This document shows, piece after piece, positions 18,056 to 27,518 of a DNA stretch of 64,000 bases (the first letter of the stretch is position 1; every line of letters starts with the position of its first letter). The DNA lies in NCBI GenBank assembly GCA_963731745.1, contig CAVSWT010000002.1, forward strand, positions 62,001 to 126,000, in the 5' to 3' direction. This stretch comes from CAVSWT01 sp963731745 (GTDB lineage Bacteria > Bacteroidota > Ignavibacteria > Ignavibacteriales > Ignavibacteriaceae). The translations under genes and the position numbers were made by a program. Below the pieces are notes generated by a model. It did no database searches and was not told the DNA's origin. It saw only the letters and a program-made list of their open reading frames with translations.

Positions 18056-19975
18056 ATGGCAGAAGATTCGAAATACGAGATTTTATCTAAAGTTGAATAC
18101 CCGCAGGATATCCGTAAACTCGATGTTGCAGAGTTAAAAATACTCTGTAAAGATATTCGTGAATATATGATCGACACGATTTCTGAAATCGGCGGGCACT
18201 TTGGCGGCGGGCTGGGAACGGTTGAACTTACTGTTGCAATTCACAAAACCTTTAACACTCCTGATGATTTAGTAGTTTGGGATACGGGGCATCAAGCATA
18301 TCCTCATAAAATTTTAACCGGAAGAAAAGAAGCGTTAAAAAGAATAAGAAGGCTAAACGGCATAAGCGGATTCCTAAAAAGATCTGAAAGTGAATACGAT
18401 ACTTTTGGTGCTGGCCACGCTTCAACTTCAATTTCGGCAGCTCTAGGTATGGCAATGGCTAGAGAAATATTTGATGGAGATAAAAAAGTGGTTGCCGTTA
18501 TCGGCGACGGTGCAATGACAGGTGGAATGGCTTACGAAGCTATGAATAATTCCGGTTTCTTAAAACCAAATTTGATTGTTGTTTTAAATGATAACAATAT
18601 GTCCATCGGCCCGAACGTGTGGCAGATTTCAAACTATTTTACTGAAATGATTGCTCACCCTGATTACAATAAATTTAAAGGGCAGATATGGGACCTGACG
18701 GGAAAGTTAGATCAATTTGGTGATCGGTTAAGAAAAATTGCAGTGAGGCTGGAAAGCGGAATTAAGGCAGTTATTACTCCCGGTATGCTTTTCGAGGCAT
18801 TAGGATTTAGATATTTCGGGCCTGTTAATGGCCACAATCTTCACCAGCTTTTAAAAATCTTTGAGCAGGTAAAAGGATTGAAAGGTCCAATTTTAGTTCA
18901 CGCAATTACGCAAAAAGGAAAAGGCTACAAACCTGCTGAAGGCCATAAACAAAGGCTTCATGCCTCGACTCCATTTGATAAGGTTACCGGAAAGGCAATA
19001 AAAAAGTCAGGAAGCAGTCCATCTTACACATCTATTTTTGGAAATGCACTTACAGAAATTGTGAAAGACAATTCTTCAGTGGTGGGAATAACTGCCGCAA
19101 TGCCGGATGGAACCGGAATGGATATTCTTCAAAAATCTTTTCCTAAAAATTATATTGATGTTGGAATTGCCGAAGAACATGCAGTTACCTTTGCGGCGGG
19201 AATGGCAACACAAGGAGTAATTCCGGTAGTAGCAATTTATTCAACATTTTTACAAAGAGGATTTGATCAGATAATTCATGACGTAGCTCTTCAAAAACTA
19301 CATGTAGTGTTTGTTTTAGATCGTGCCGGCTTGGTTGGAGCTGACGGCCCAACGCATCACGGTGCTTTCGATATAACTTATCTTAGAATGATACCCGGTA
19401 TGGTGGTTATGGCTCCTAAAGATGAATCTGAATTAAGAGATATGCTTTTCACAGCAGTGAATTACAAAGAAGGCCCGGTCGCTATACGATATCCTCGCGG
19501 ATCTGCTCTTGGTGTTCCGCTGAAAGAAAAATTTGATTTAATAAAAATTGGAAAAAGTGAAACCCTAAAAGAAGGAGATGATATCGCGCTCTTAGCTTTA
19601 GGTTCAATGGTTAATTATGCGTTAACAGCGGCCGATAAGCTTTCATTCGAAGGAATAAATTGTGAAGTGATAAATATGCGTTTTGCCAAACCACTTGATG
19701 AAGAGGCTTTGGTTCGTATTGCTGAAAAGCACACAAAAATTGTTACGCTGGAAGAAAATGCTTTGGCAGGTGGATTTGGAAGTGCGGTGGTAGAATATTT
19801 TGCCGATAAAGGATTTAAAAATGACATATTAAGAATCGGTTTGCCGGATAAATTTATTGATCACGGCACACAAACAGAGCTTCACCAACAGCTTGGAATG
19901 GATCCGGATAGCATCGTTGAAAAAGTAAAAACATTTTCAAAAAATCAAAAAGTGAATTTTGAGGTTCAAATTTGA
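18056..19975 (+). CDS. dxs: 1-deoxy-D-xylulose-5-phosphate synthase
   Basis: 639 residues. First step of the non-mevalonate isoprenoid pathway, joining pyruvate and glyceraldehyde 3-phosphate with thiamine pyrophosphate. Visible: G-G-H-F-G-G-G-L-G-T-V-E-L-T near 44, D-T-G-H-Q-A-Y-P-H-K-I, the TPP motif G-D-G-A-M-T-G-G-M-A-Y-E-A-M-N-N near 152, and in the C-terminal half F-A-A-G-M-A-T-Q-G and D-R-A-G-L-V-G-A-D-G-P-T-H-H-G. The stop overlaps the TTG start of the next gene by 4 bases, so translation may be coupled. Confidence 0.97.
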   Translation: MAEDSKYEILSKVEYPQDIRKLDVAELKILCKDIREYMIDTISEIGGHFGGGLGTVELTVAIHKTFNTPDDLVVWDTGHQAYPHKILTGRKEALKRIRRLNGISGFLKRSESEYDTFGAGHASTSISAALGMAMAREIFDGDKKVVAVIGDGAMTGGMAYEAMNNSGFLKPNLIVVLNDNNMSIGPNVWQISNYFTEMIAHPDYNKFKGQIWDLTGKLDQFGDRLRKIAVRLESGIKAVITPGMLFEALGFRYFGPVNGHNLHQLLKIFEQVKGLKGPILVHAITQKGKGYKPAEGHKQRLHASTPFDKVTGKAIKKSGSSPSYTSIFGNALTEIVKDNSSVVGITAAMPDGTGMDILQKSFPKNYIDVGIAEEHAVTFAAGMATQGVIPVVAIYSTFLQRGFDQIIHDVALQKLHVVFVLDRAGLVGADGPTHHGAFDITYLRMIPGMVVMAPKDESELRDMLFTAVNYKEGPVAIRYPRGSALGVPLKEKFDLIKIGKSETLKEGDDIALLALGSMVNYALTAADKLSFEGINCEVINMRFAKPLDEEALVRIAEKHTKIVTLEENALAGGFGSAVVEYFADKGFKNDILRIGLPDKFIDHGTQTELHQQLGMDPDSIVEKVKTFSKNQKVNFEVQI

Positions 19976-20982
19976 CAGATCAAAAAACAAAAGTCGGTGT
20001 CATCGGACTCGGCGGTATTGCACAGTTAGTTCATCTGCCTAATTTGGCAAAACTGGATAACGCAACAGTTATTTCGGTAGCTGAAATTAATAAAGGCAGA
20101 TTGGTCACTCTTGCTGATAAGTTTAATGTAAAAGAACGTTATAAGGATCATAAAGAACTATTAGAAAAAAGTGATGTTGATGCTGTTATCATTTCAACTC
20201 CTACCGCGTCGCACAAAGATATTGCGATTGACTGTCTGAAAGCCAAGAAAGACATTCTAATTGAAAAGCCTTTAGCTAGAAATTACAGCGAAGCAAAACA
20301 AGTTATTGATGCCGCTAAAAAGAGCAAAAGTAAAATTATGGTTGGAATGAATTTAAGATACAGGCCTGATGCGATGCTTCTTCGAAGCCTTTTGGGAACT
20401 GGTGAGATCGGTAATCCGTTTTATATAAAATGCGGATGGATCCGCAGGCAAAGCAGCGGCGAAAAATGGTTTACTCAAAAAGAACAGAGCGGCGGCGGAG
20501 TTATTATCGATCTTGGAATACTTCTTTTGGATCTTGCACTCTGGCTATTTGATTATCCTTCTATTGCATCTGTATCCACTCAAAATTTTACGCACAATAC
20601 AAAAAATGTCGAAGATACTTCAGTGACCATGCTTAAATGTAAAAATTCTACTTTAATAACAATGGAAACGAGTTGGTCGCTTCCTATCGATCGTGATTTA
20701 TTTTATTTAAATGTTTACGGCTCAAAAGGATTTGCAACTTTAAATCCTTTTCGTGTTTACAGGCGGGTTGATGACCAGGTTATGGATTTAACTCCTTCAC
20801 AAAAAGAAAGCAGCACCACACTATTTAAAAAATCTTACCTAAATGAATTAAAAAGTTTTATCGGTGCTGTGCGCGGGCTTAACCCGGTATTTTCTTCAGG
20901 TGAAGATGCATTAATGCGAATGAAAATTTTAGAAGCAATGTATCATTCCTCCCAAACTCAAAAAGAAATTAAAATGAAATAG
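19972..20982 (+). CDS. Gfo/Idh/MocA-family oxidoreductase
   Basis: 336 residues. The N-terminal Rossmann fold has G-V-I-G-L-G-G-I-A-Q-L-V-H-L (9-22) for NAD(P), then S-T-P-T-A-S-H-K-D-I-A and the catalytic-region motif E-K-P-L-A-R. The C-terminal domain carries G-G-G-V-I-I-D-L-G-I-L-L-L-D. The substrate is unknown (sugars, inositol and biliverdin are used within the family). The TTG start overlaps the dxs stop (TTGA) and has a GAGG box 8 bases upstream, which decides the start. It sits between dxs and a response regulator, apparently in one operon. Confidence 0.87.
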   Translation: MTDQKTKVGVIGLGGIAQLVHLPNLAKLDNATVISVAEINKGRLVTLADKFNVKERYKDHKELLEKSDVDAVIISTPTASHKDIAIDCLKAKKDILIEKPLARNYSEAKQVIDAAKKSKSKIMVGMNLRYRPDAMLLRSLLGTGEIGNPFYIKCGWIRRQSSGEKWFTQKEQSGGGVIIDLGILLLDLALWLFDYPSIASVSTQNFTHNTKNVEDTSVTMLKCKNSTLITMETSWSLPIDRDLFYLNVYGSKGFATLNPFRVYRRVDDQVMDLTPSQKESSTTLFKKSYLNELKSFIGAVRGLNPVFSSGEDALMRMKILEAMYHSSQTQKEIKMK

Positions 20983-20985
20983 TAT

Positions 20986-21678
20986 ATGAAAACAAAAATA
21001 CTTCTTGTTGATGATGAAAAAGATATTGTTGAATTTCTAGAATACAATTTAAAGCAAGAAGGCTTTGAAGTAATAACTGCATATGATGGGGATGAAGCAC
21101 TTAAAAAAATAACTAAAAATCCTGACCTTATTTTATTAGATATAATGATGCCTAAGCTAGATGGTTATGAGGTTTGTAAAAAAATTAGGGAACAAGAACA
21201 ATTTCGTACAACTCCAATTGTTTTTCTTACAGCCAAGTCAGCCGAAAGAGATGAAATTTTAGGATTGGAATTAGGCGCAAGTGACTTTATTCAAAAACCA
21301 ATTTCTCCGAAAAAACTCATTGCTAGAGTAAAATCAAATTTACGAAAATCAGACAGCGCTGCTGCTTCTAAGGATGAACCTACAAAAGTTCAAATAGGAC
21401 CGCTGGTAATTGATAGGCAGACTTATACTGTGCAAATTGATGGTGAAGAAAGAATTTTTCCACGTAAAGAATTTGAAGTTTTGTTTTTCCTGGCCAACAA
21501 TCCGGGAAGAGTTTTTTCGCGTGAGAATTTATTGAAAGATATTTGGGGCGCAGATGTTTTTGTTGTTGATAGAACAGTTGATGTGCATGTTAGAAAGATT
21601 CGGGAAAAGTTAGAGAAATATTCAGACTTAATTGAAACCGTGAAAGGGGTTGGGTACAAGTTCAAAAGTGTGGAATGA
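20986..21678 (+). CDS. OmpR/PhoB-family response regulator
   Basis: 230 residues. The receiver domain spans about 1-120 with the acidic pocket V-D-D-E (8-11), phospho-acceptor Asp52 (I-L-L-D-I-M-M-P), T-A-K and K-P-I. The winged-helix DNA-binding domain spans about 132-230, ending R-T-V-D-V-H-V-R-K-I-R-E-K-L ... V-K-G-V-G-Y-K-F. The order and spacing match PhoB. The partner kinase overlaps the 3' end. The pair resembles PhoB-PhoR, but phosphate sensing is inference; no pst genes are nearby. Confidence 0.92.
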   Translation: MKTKILLVDDEKDIVEFLEYNLKQEGFEVITAYDGDEALKKITKNPDLILLDIMMPKLDGYEVCKKIREQEQFRTTPIVFLTAKSAERDEILGLELGASDFIQKPISPKKLIARVKSNLRKSDSAAASKDEPTKVQIGPLVIDRQTYTVQIDGEERIFPRKEFEVLFFLANNPGRVFSRENLLKDIWGADVFVVDRTVDVHVRKIREKLEKYSDLIETVKGVGYKFKSVE

Positions 21679-22696
21679 AATTAAAGATAATTTATTTTCT
21701 TCACGTGTTTACATAAAAGAGTTTCTTCTTTTCGACATTTCTGTTATTATAATCATCTTTTTAATTGTGAACGGCCTCCATATAATTATACCGCTAATTC
21801 TTCTCATAATTGTACTAAGCTTATTTTTTTTAAATCTTATCGGCAAAAAAAGAATTGGTGAAATAGATGAAATCAAAACTACAATTCATAGTATTAGAAA
21901 TAACCTCTTGCTTTCATCAGATGAGATAAAGCTTAGCCGAAATCTGTATGAACTTGAAGAAGAAATAAAGCAAATGTTTGAGCGCGTCAAAGGTGATATT
22001 GAATATCTGAAAAAACTTGAAAGAATGCGTACTGAATTTTTAGCCAATGTTAGTCATGAACTGCGCACTCCAATTTTCGCGATACAAGGTTATGTTGAAA
22101 CTTTACTTAACGGTGCAATAAACGATAAGATGGTTAATACTTCCTTCCTGGAAAAAGCTAACCAGCATACTATTAATTTGAGTAATCTTCTAAATGATTT
22201 AATTGATATTTCTATGATTGAATCTGGCGAAATGAGATTAAGCTATCGTTATTTTAATATTGATGAATATCTGCGTAGTATAGTTAAAGAACACGAGACG
22301 ATGGCCAGAGAAAAAGAACTTGATTTGATTTATCACCCGGTTAGAGAAAATCTCCAATTATTTGGTGATAAAAATAAGCTGCGGCAGGTAATTGCGAACT
22401 TATTACAAAATGCAATTAAATATACTGAAAAAGGCAAAGTTGAAGTTTTAGTAGAAGAGGAAGATAGATTCGGGAAAATTATTATCAAGGATACCGGCCT
22501 TGGAATTTCCAAAGATGATTTGAATAGAATCTTCGAAAGATTTTACCGTGTTGACAAGGCAAGATCACGTTCTGTTGGCGGCACTGGACTTGGATTGGCA
22601 ATTGTAAAACATATTGTTGAGGCCCATGGTTCAAAAATAGAAGTGGAAAGCGTACCGGGGAAGGGGAGTGAGTTTTCATTTAGGCTGAAGCGGTGA
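21650..22696 (+). CDS. PhoR-like membrane sensor histidine kinase
   Basis: 348 residues. Two close hydrophobic segments (about 26-42 and 45-63) with almost no periplasmic loop suggest intramembrane or cytoplasmic sensing. No PAS or HAMP domain is evident. H-box F-L-A-N-V-S-H-E-L-R-T-P with His136; N-box N-L-L-Q-N-A-I-K-Y; G1 D-T-G-L-G-I-S; F-box and G2 G-G-T-G-L-G-L-A-I-V-K-H. The TTG start at 21650 gives a 29-base overlap with the regulator. A GTG at 21668 is an alternative giving a shorter overlap, and I cannot choose between them firmly. It phosphorylates the regulator encoded just upstream. Confidence 0.9.
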   Translation: MGTSSKVWNEIKDNLFSSRVYIKEFLLFDISVIIIIFLIVNGLHIIIPLILLIIVLSLFFLNLIGKKRIGEIDEIKTTIHSIRNNLLLSSDEIKLSRNLYELEEEIKQMFERVKGDIEYLKKLERMRTEFLANVSHELRTPIFAIQGYVETLLNGAINDKMVNTSFLEKANQHTINLSNLLNDLIDISMIESGEMRLSYRYFNIDEYLRSIVKEHETMAREKELDLIYHPVRENLQLFGDKNKLRQVIANLLQNAIKYTEKGKVEVLVEEEDRFGKIIIKDTGLGISKDDLNRIFERFYRVDKARSRSVGGTGLGLAIVKHIVEAHGSKIEVESVPGKGSEFSFRLKR

Positions 22697-23018
22697 ACTC
22701 ACTTTTACCTGCGGTTATGGTCGCACCATAGATAATAATTATTCACAAGCTTTAATCCAAAAGAAAAAAGTTATTTAAACTGAGTAATGTGAATCACAAT
22801 ATCTATCTCAAATTCTCCCTCTTTCTGTTCAAAAATTATTATTATATTTGATGTCATTATTTATATGGCTTGATGAAATCCGGGGATTGTTTGTAATTTT
22901 ATTCATGAAATTATGAGTGCATTTCCCTAAATACTGCGAGTGATTGTTTCAATATTTTCACCGTTCTGTATTTACTTATTCAAGCTCTCCAATTAAATTT
23001 TAATGAGGAATAAAAATT
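22697..23018 (+). other. Gene-free stretch of 322 bases between the kinase and dcp
   Basis: No ORF or RNA gene is recognised. A small perfect hairpin (TATGGT, loop CGC, ACCATA; 22716-22730) lies 20 bases after the kinase stop without a T-tract. A TATATTTG box at 22843-22850 fits the Bacteroidota -7 element, but no TTGAC-like box lies 17 bases upstream, so a promoter there is only a weak suggestion. A GAGG ribosome site precedes the dcp ATG. Confidence 0.5.
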
Positions 23019-25163
23019 ATGAGAAGAGGATTTAAAATAATTCTTATTAGTTTTTTAACAACTAGCATGGTAACAATTAGCATGGCGGCAAATAAAAATC
23101 AACCAAAAAGTTCTACCTCAGTTGACCAATCAAATCCATTTATTTCTCCAAGCGAGCTTCGTTTCCAGGCCCCTCCTTTTGATAAAATCAAAGACAGTGA
23201 TTTTCAGCCTGCAATCGAAGAAGGAATCAAAGAGGAAACAGATGAAATGAATAAAATTGCTGAAAATGATGCTGAGCCAACTTTTGAGAATACAATTGTA
23301 GCAATGGAAAAAAGCGGTCAGCTACTAACGCGAGTTCAGTTAGTTTTTAATGCATTAACTAGTGCAAATACTGATTCAGTCCTGCAGCAAGTAAAAGAGG
23401 AAGAAGCCCCGAAACTGGCAGCTCACTATGACGCCATTTTTTTAAATTCAAAATTGTTTAATAGAGTTAAATCTCTATATGGAAAAAAGGATCAGCTAAA
23501 TCTTGATCATGAAGCTCAAAAATTGTTAGAATATTATTATAAAAAGTTTATACATGCAGGTGCAAATCTATCTTCAGATGATAAAGATAAGTTGAAAAAA
23601 ATGAATGAAGAAGAAGCTACTTTGATTGCACAATTTACAAATAAACTTTTAGCCGGTACAAAAGCAGCAGCATTGGTCATAAACAATAAATCTCAACTTG
23701 CCGGACTTACTCCTGATGAGATAGATGCTGCATCTCAAACTGCTGAAGCTAGAGGTCTTTCCGGCAGCTGGGTTATATCTCTTCAGAATACAACACAACA
23801 ACCGGATTTAAAAACTTTAACCAACAGAGAAACGAGAAAAAAACTTTTTGAAAATTCGTGGAACAGAACAGAAAACAATGATGAAAATGATACGCGAGAC
23901 ATAATAGTACGCGTTGCAAAAATTCGAGCCGAGAAAGCTCATCTATTAGGTTTTAAAAATTATGCTGAATGGAGACTTGAAGATCAAATGGCTAAAACTC
24001 CTGCTGCTGTAAGAAAATTTCTTGATGGATTAATTCCGCCTACAGTTGCTAATGCTAAAAGAGAAGCAGAAGATATTCAAACCGTAATTGATAAATCCGG
24101 TAAAAGTTTTAAACTCCAGCCTTGGGATTGGAATTATTATGCGGAGAAGCTGCGCAAAGAAAGATATAATTTAGATGAATCACAGATTAAGCCTTATTTC
24201 GAATTGGAGAATGTGCTTCAAAAGGGAATTTTTTACGCTGCTAATCAACTTTATGGATTAACGTTCAAGGAAGTTCATGATATCCCTGTCTATCAAAAAG
24301 ATGTTCGTGTATTTGAAGTTTTTGATCATGATGGCTCATCTCTAGCACTGTTTTATACCGATTATTTCAAAAGAGATAATAAAGCCGGCGGTGCCTGGAT
24401 GGATAATTTTGTTCAGCAATCTAAACTTTTTAATACAAAGCCTGTTGTGTATAATGTTTGTAATTTTTCAAAACCGGCAGAGGGGCAACCTGCTTTACTC
24501 AGCTATGATGATGTTACAACCATGTTCCATGAATTCGGACATGCATTACATGGAATGTTTTCTAATCAAGAATATCCAAGCATTTCAGGCACAAATGTTC
24601 CAAGAGATTTTGTTGAATTTCCATCTCAGTTTAATGAACATTGGGCTTTATATCCCACTATATTAAAGAATTATGCTCTACACTATAAAACAGGTGAACC
24701 AATTCCACAAGAACTAGTTGATAAAATAAAAAATTCCTTAACGTTTAACGAAGGTTATGACTTTACTGAAATAGTGGAAGCCGCTGATCTAGATATGAGC
24801 TGGCATACATTGCCCGCAAGTGCTCCAAAACAGGAAGTAGATTCATTTGAAATTGAAAGCTTAAAAAAAGATAATTTATATATACCTCAAGTACCGCCTC
24901 GTTATCGTTCAAGTTATTTTTTGCATATATGGGGAAATGGATATGCAGCCGGATACTATGCCTACATATGGGCAGAGATGCTGGATGACGATGCATTTGA
25001 ATGGTTTGAAGATAATGGAGGGTTAACCAGAAAGAATGGTGACCGTTATAGAAATATGATTCTTTCAAAAGGTGCAACTGAAGATTATAATAAAATGTAT
25101 CGTGAATTTGCCGGACATGAACCGCAGATAGAACCGTTACTTAAAAATCGTGGATTGAAATAG
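23019..25163 (+). CDS. dcp: M3-family peptidyl-dipeptidase (Dcp), exported
   Basis: 714 residues. Signal peptide about 1-24 (F-K-I-I-L-I-S-F-L-T-T-S-M-V-T-I-S-M-A-A) points to the periplasm. The zinc site H-E-F-G-H is at 504-508 (His504, His508, catalytic Glu505), with the third ligand in D-F-V-E-F-P-S-Q downstream. Length and ending match the Dcp branch of M3 peptidases, which releases dipeptides from C-termini, rather than oligopeptidase A. It starts after a GAGGA ribosome site and appears monocistronic, with a short hairpin shortly after its stop. Confidence 0.93.
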   Translation: MRRGFKIILISFLTTSMVTISMAANKNQPKSSTSVDQSNPFISPSELRFQAPPFDKIKDSDFQPAIEEGIKEETDEMNKIAENDAEPTFENTIVAMEKSGQLLTRVQLVFNALTSANTDSVLQQVKEEEAPKLAAHYDAIFLNSKLFNRVKSLYGKKDQLNLDHEAQKLLEYYYKKFIHAGANLSSDDKDKLKKMNEEEATLIAQFTNKLLAGTKAAALVINNKSQLAGLTPDEIDAASQTAEARGLSGSWVISLQNTTQQPDLKTLTNRETRKKLFENSWNRTENNDENDTRDIIVRVAKIRAEKAHLLGFKNYAEWRLEDQMAKTPAAVRKFLDGLIPPTVANAKREAEDIQTVIDKSGKSFKLQPWDWNYYAEKLRKERYNLDESQIKPYFELENVLQKGIFYAANQLYGLTFKEVHDIPVYQKDVRVFEVFDHDGSSLALFYTDYFKRDNKAGGAWMDNFVQQSKLFNTKPVVYNVCNFSKPAEGQPALLSYDDVTTMFHEFGHALHGMFSNQEYPSISGTNVPRDFVEFPSQFNEHWALYPTILKNYALHYKTGEPIPQELVDKIKNSLTFNEGYDFTEIVEAADLDMSWHTLPASAPKQEVDSFEIESLKKDNLYIPQVPPRYRSSYFLHIWGNGYAAGYYAYIWAEMLDDDAFEWFEDNGGLTRKNGDRYRNMILSKGATEDYNKMYREFAGHEPQIEPLLKNRGLK

Positions 25164-25180
25164 AGTTCATTGAAAAGTAA

Positions 25181-25197
25181 AAATTGTCGCACAATTT
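25181..25197. terminator. Short hairpin between convergent genes, possible bidirectional terminator
   Basis: A perfect 7-bp stem AAATTGT / ACAATTT with loop CGC lies 17 bases after dcp. On the minus strand it is followed by TTTTT, so it could end the AsmA-like transcript arriving from 25331. The stem is A/T-rich and weak, so this is tentative. The rest of the 167-base gap shows nothing else. Confidence 0.35.
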
Positions 25198-25330
25198 GCT
25201 TTAGAATATACATCCTTATTCTGTAATACAGAGAAGTGAAAACGGAATCCAAAGCAGGAAATATTGTACCGTTTATTATCTATTTAAATCAGCGTGAAGA
25301 AGTTTAAAAAATAGATTAAAGCTTTACGTG

Positions 25331-26431
25331 TTAATCTGATTCTTTTTTTACCTTTTCCAGGTTCTCCGTTCCTTCAATATTTGGTACAAGTGCTCTTATA
25401 AATGCATTTTCTAATATGCTGCCGATTGTTGACCAAATGTTTACACCGGGATCATCAAAGCTGCCGCTGAATGGTATTCGAGCAGCAAACTGATCTTTCT
25501 TTTTATTTTCAAATAAGCCAGTAACAGCACCTGGAATCGTCTCCCAAAATAATTTAAGAGGATTTTTAATGTCTTCTTTAATACTCACTATTTTCATATT
25601 CTTAAAGAACGGCTTAACATATCCTTCAAATTTTCCTTTGGCAGCAGCAAATTCCCCTACGAGTTCAAAAGTTCCTCTTTCAACATCAAATTTTCCGTAT
25701 GCTTTGATAAAACTATTAAGACTTACTAGATCAACATTTGTAAGTTTAGCTTTCAAATCAAAAGTAGGCTGCTTAGCATAAGGATCAATATTCGTATGCA
25801 ATGTAAAATGACCGGACTTCATTGCATTTCCTTTAGCATCAATTGAAGCAATTAATGTTTGTGATAGATCTTTGCTGTTTGTAAGGTTTAGTGCAGTTGC
25901 ATATAAATTATCTAAATAAATATCTACTTTTGGATCACTATTAAAATTTCTAAAATGAATTTCACCATTTTTAATTTCGAAGCGATTTATCTTTAGCGGG
26001 AATAATTCTTTTACCTTATCTGTCCAGGAAGTATCTATACTTTTTTGCGATTCTTTTTCTGTCGGTCCCGAAACAAAATTTAATTTTGGATGATAAAGAA
26101 TTATTTTCCCTACAAGCGATCCGTCAAACAAAGCTCCCCATTCTAAAGATAAATCTATTTCATTTGCTGAAAAGAATGGCACAGGCACTTTACCGGTTGT
26201 CTTTAATAATTTTACATTTTGGATTTTATATGCACCTCTCCATAAATTCAAATCAACATCTCCAATTGAACCCCTGTAGTCAGGTATACTGCTTAGAACG
26301 TTGTTCACATAATCCTTAATTAGATAAGGTAATGCTATTCTAATTCCAATAAGGATAACCAGAATTATCCCCATTATTATTAAAATTTTTCTAGGGATAG
26401 TTATAACTTTTTTAAATAGTTTGAGTTTCAT
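25331..26431 (-). CDS. AsmA-like / DUF748 envelope protein
   Basis: 366 residues. One N-terminal membrane anchor (about 15-35: I-L-I-I-M-G-I-I-L-V-I-L-I-G-I-R-I-A-L) is followed by a long beta-rich periplasmic part. Motifs of the DUF748 family are visible: G-S-I-G-D-V-D-L-N-L-W-R-G-A-Y-K-I-Q, L-F-P-L-K-I-N-R-F-E-I-K-N-G-E-I-H-F-R-N and P-F-S-G-S-F-D-D-P. AsmA-like proteins act in outer-membrane assembly or inter-membrane lipid transport; a specific role is inference. No operon partner is evident. Confidence 0.8.
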   Translation of the reverse strand: MKLKLFKKVITIPRKILIIMGIILVILIGIRIALPYLIKDYVNNVLSSIPDYRGSIGDVDLNLWRGAYKIQNVKLLKTTGKVPVPFFSANEIDLSLEWGALFDGSLVGKIILYHPKLNFVSGPTEKESQKSIDTSWTDKVKELFPLKINRFEIKNGEIHFRNFNSDPKVDIYLDNLYATALNLTNSKDLSQTLIASIDAKGNAMKSGHFTLHTNIDPYAKQPTFDLKAKLTNVDLVSLNSFIKAYGKFDVERGTFELVGEFAAAKGKFEGYVKPFFKNMKIVSIKEDIKNPLKLFWETIPGAVTGLFENKKKDQFAARIPFSGSFDDPGVNIWSTIGSILENAFIRALVPNIEGTENLEKVKKESD

Positions 26432-26644
26432 AGAATAAAATGAAAATTAAAGACAGAGAAATTTCAAGAATATCTTTAAAGTATAAAATGCGTTTGGGCA
26501 TGATATAATTGTTTAATTGAGTATAATCAAGATGAATTTTAATGGTGAATGAAAATATCATTGCCGAATGATGCAGAGTAAAAATGATATTACAAATGAT
26601 TGGAGCGAAAGAAAAATTTTTAAATAATTTTATCCCCATAAATT

Positions 26645-27229
26645 TTAATCCGTGTTTTCTATTATTGCCACTTTCGAATAAATATCTTGTCTCTTATCCA
26701 ATAACGGAATTGTAGTTCCTTTTATTCTATTCTCATCTAATAAATCTAACTCTAAATCAGCAATTATTATTTGTTCGAGATTGGTAACCCCTTCAGCAGC
26801 TATTCCATCACGAGAAAATGGAAAATCAGATGGAGTAAATATGTTTGCTTGTCCATAATGCAGCCTTAAGTTTTCTACCGGCAAATTCCCGACAGTTCCT
26901 GTCATCACAACAAACACTTGATTCTCAATCGCTCTTGCCTGGCAGCAATATTTAACTCTAAGGTAACCTTGCCTGTCATCGGTATATGAGGGTACAAAAA
27001 GAATTTCAGCTCCAGCATCGGCAACAATTCTAGCAACTTCAGGAAATTCAATATCGTAACAAATTAAAATTGAAATGGGACAATGTTTAGTTTTAAAAAC
27101 TTTTAAGCTCATTCCCATGCTCAAGCTGCCACGGAGTTTTTTCCCATCTGGTTCTGTGAAGTTTATCTTGAGTAAATACATTTCCTTCCGGCGTAAATAA
27201 ATAAGCACGATTATATATTTTACCATCAT
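26645..27229 (-). CDS. Carbon-nitrogen hydrolase, C-terminal fragment of a frameshifted gene
   Basis: 194 residues in the +1 frame relative to the fragment at 27093-27518. The first 50 or so residues of this frame are out-of-frame junk overlapping the other fragment. From F-K-T-K-H-C-P-I-S-I-L-I-C-Y-D-I-E-F-P-E it is a genuine nitrilase-fold domain: the catalytic Cys lies in I-C-Y-D-I-E-F-P-E, followed by R-A-I-E-N-Q-V-F-V-V and a typical C-terminal tail. Dropping one base from the four-base run at 27101-27104 joins both halves into a 290-residue enzyme. Confidence 0.8.
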   Translation of the reverse strand: MMVKYIIVLIYLRRKEMYLLKINFTEPDGKKLRGSLSMGMSLKVFKTKHCPISILICYDIEFPEVARIVADAGAEILFVPSYTDDRQGYLRVKYCCQARAIENQVFVVMTGTVGNLPVENLRLHYGQANIFTPSDFPFSRDGIAAEGVTNLEQIIIADLELDLLDENRIKGTTIPLLDKRQDIYSKVAIIENTD

Positions 27230-27518
27230 CTTCAGTTGGATGAGTTCCGCCGATTAAATAATAATTATACTTAGTCGAATATTTTTTTAGAAGATCTACA
27301 TATTTATCTTTATATGTACTTAATTCTTTGATTGCCTTTACCGGATCGCTTGAGTCAATAAATGACATGAGTTGAATAGTAAAAAGTTCAGGTAAAATAA
27401 CATAGTGAGGTTTATATTCGGAGGCTGCGGTTAGAACGTAATGAATTTGATCTTCAAATTCTGAAAAATCTTTGACTTTTCTTAAGTTGTACTGTATTGA
27501 AGCAATTCTTACTCTCAT
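27093..27518 (-). CDS. Carbon-nitrogen hydrolase, N-terminal fragment of the frameshifted gene
   Basis: 141 residues carrying the first half of the nitrilase fold: R-I-A-S-I-Q-Y-N-L at the start, the catalytic Glu in I-L-P-E-L-F-T, and the catalytic Lys region D-K-L-H-R-T-R-W-E. Reading frame is lost right after H-G-N-E-L-K, where the other fragment continues V-F-K-T-K-H. Its ATG abuts the stop of the GNAT gene with no spacing and in the same frame, with AAGGAG just upstream. In many Bacteroidota the GNAT and hydrolase domains are one polypeptide of about 500 residues, so the two probably act on the same substrate. Confidence 0.82.
   Translation of the reverse strand: MRVRIASIQYNLRKVKDFSEFEDQIHYVLTAASEYKPHYVILPELFTIQLMSFIDSSDPVKAIKELSTYKDKYVDLLKKYSTKYNYYLIGGTHPTEDDGKIYNRAYLFTPEGNVFTQDKLHRTRWEKTPWQLEHGNELKSF

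Noticed and set aside
26412..26639. 75-codon minus-strand ORF upstream of the AsmA-like gene
   Set aside because: Hydrophobic, A/T-driven translation with no ribosome site and overlap with the real gene start; intergenic noise is more likely.
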